Under the pieces are notes generated by a model. That model was not told where the DNA came from. It saw nothing but the letters and a program-made list of their open reading frames with translations, and ran no database searches. DNA of 6,144 nt from Aquificaceae bacterium UBA2488 (lineage in GTDB: Bacteria > Aquificota > Aquificia > Aquificales > Aquificaceae), in the NCBI GenBank assembly GCA_002341805.1, contig DDOS01000023.1, positions 1 through 6,144 on the forward strand, written 5' to 3'. Position numbers and translations under genes: made by a program. This document shows positions 5,636 through 6,144 of this stretch, piece by piece; within the stretch, counting starts at the first letter, position 1; each line of letters starts with the position of its first letter.

Positions 5636-6144
5636 AAGTAGCAATACTTGGTTCTGGGGCAAGAGAACACGCTATATCTTGGAAACTACGACAAGATGAT
5701 AGAATAAAAGAACTTTATGTGATGCCGGGTAACGCAGGCACCAAAGAGATAGCCAAAAATGTAGACTTAAAAGAACTTGATGAGATAGTGAGCTTTGTAA
5801 TATCAAACAAAATAGATATTGTAATACCAGGCCAAGAAGTTTATTTGATAAAAGGTATAACCGATAAGCTAAAAGACAAAACTATTGTATTTGGACCAAA
5901 CCAAAGAGCCTCAATGCTTGAAGGCTCTAAAGACTTTGCCAAAGGCTTTATGTCAAAATATGAAATTCCCACTGCAAACTATCAATCTTTCACCGACATG
6001 AAAAAAGCCTTAAATTTTATAGAAGATATAGGATATCCTGCTGTTATAAAAGCAGATGGACTTGCCTCTGGTAAAGGTGTTGTGATTGTAAACTCGAAAC
6101 AAGAAGCTACTCAAGTGTTGGAAGATTTTATGATAAAAAACAAA
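5632..6144 (+). CDS. purD: phosphoribosylamine-glycine ligase, N-terminal part (cut by window end)
   Basis: GAR synthetase performs the second step of de novo purine synthesis: phosphoribosylamine + glycine + ATP gives glycinamide ribonucleotide. The frame starts at an ATG overlapping the preceding stop codon and stays open through 171 codons to the window edge; the family is usually about 420-430 residues. Family blocks are an N-terminal nucleotide-binding-type GSGAREHA (7-14), MPGNAGT (31-37), FGPN (87-90), LEGSKDFAKGFM (96-107), IPTANY (112-117), and the ATP-grasp segment VIKADGLASGKGVVIV (138-153) with the Lys and glycine-rich loop that hold ATP. One deviation is that the usual V-G-P-E-A-P-L block reads I-P-G-Q-E-V-Y-L at 65-72; the Glu is kept. 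There is no Shine-Dalgarno, so translation probably depends on coupling to the upstream gene. Confidence 0.95.
   Translation, partial: MKVAILGSGAREHAISWKLRQDDRIKELYVMPGNAGTKEIAKNVDLKELDEIVSFVISNKIDIVIPGQEVYLIKGITDKLKDKTIVFGPNQRASMLEGSKDFAKGFMSKYEIPTANYQSFTDMKKALNFIEDIGYPAVIKADGLASGKGVVIVNSKQEATQVLEDFMIKNK

Noticed and set aside
5462..5662. Open frame of 66 codons on the minus strand
   Set aside because: It is antisense to the small secreted protein and the start of purD, with no supporting signal.
1..6144. Defence system, CRISPR array, insertion sequence or prophage
   Set aside because: No direct-repeat arrays, transposase-like frames, terminal inverted repeats or compositional break are seen. 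All frames are core metabolism, membrane or envelope genes.

Overview
The window is AT-rich (about one third G+C by eye) and dense with genes. Ile is often encoded by ATA and Arg mostly by AGA. Strong Shine-Dalgarno sequences are scarce. Together with the protein set this suggests a bacterium of the Aquificales, perhaps Hydrogenobaculum-like. This is inferred from style and recall, not from a search, and another AT-rich lineage such as Campylobacterota is not excluded.

Layout: everything from about 5242 down to 21 reads on the minus strand; everything from 5375 onward reads on the plus strand. In minus-strand transcription order the genes are an ArsB arsenite efflux permease (5242-3944), an Old Yellow Enzyme of the YqjM class (3875-2808), adenylosuccinate lyase PurB (2764-1463), a CDP-alcohol phosphatidyltransferase overlapping purB by 4 bp (1466-870), a secreted FlgO-domain protein (861-100) and tRNA-Thr(CGT) (93-21) only 6 nt after that gene's stop. 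On the plus strand a small secreted two-cysteine protein (5375-5635) overlaps by 4 bp the start of purD (5632 onward), which the window edge cuts off. A 132-bp divergent intergenic region (5243-5374) separates the two groups and holds a short palindrome and a clear extended -10 box for the plus-strand genes.

How they work together: PurB and PurD are two steps of de novo purine synthesis placed in separate, oppositely oriented units. The lipid enzyme is translationally coupled to purB and the small secreted protein to purD, without an obvious functional link. ArsB stands without visible arsR or arsC. No new multi-gene system is evident. The most interesting pattern is regulatory: four of the five genes that begin a candidate transcript have a -10-like hexamer ending exactly 7 nt before the start codon and no Shine-Dalgarno, as expected for leaderless mRNAs. 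Nothing in the window looks like a mobile element, CRISPR array or prophage.
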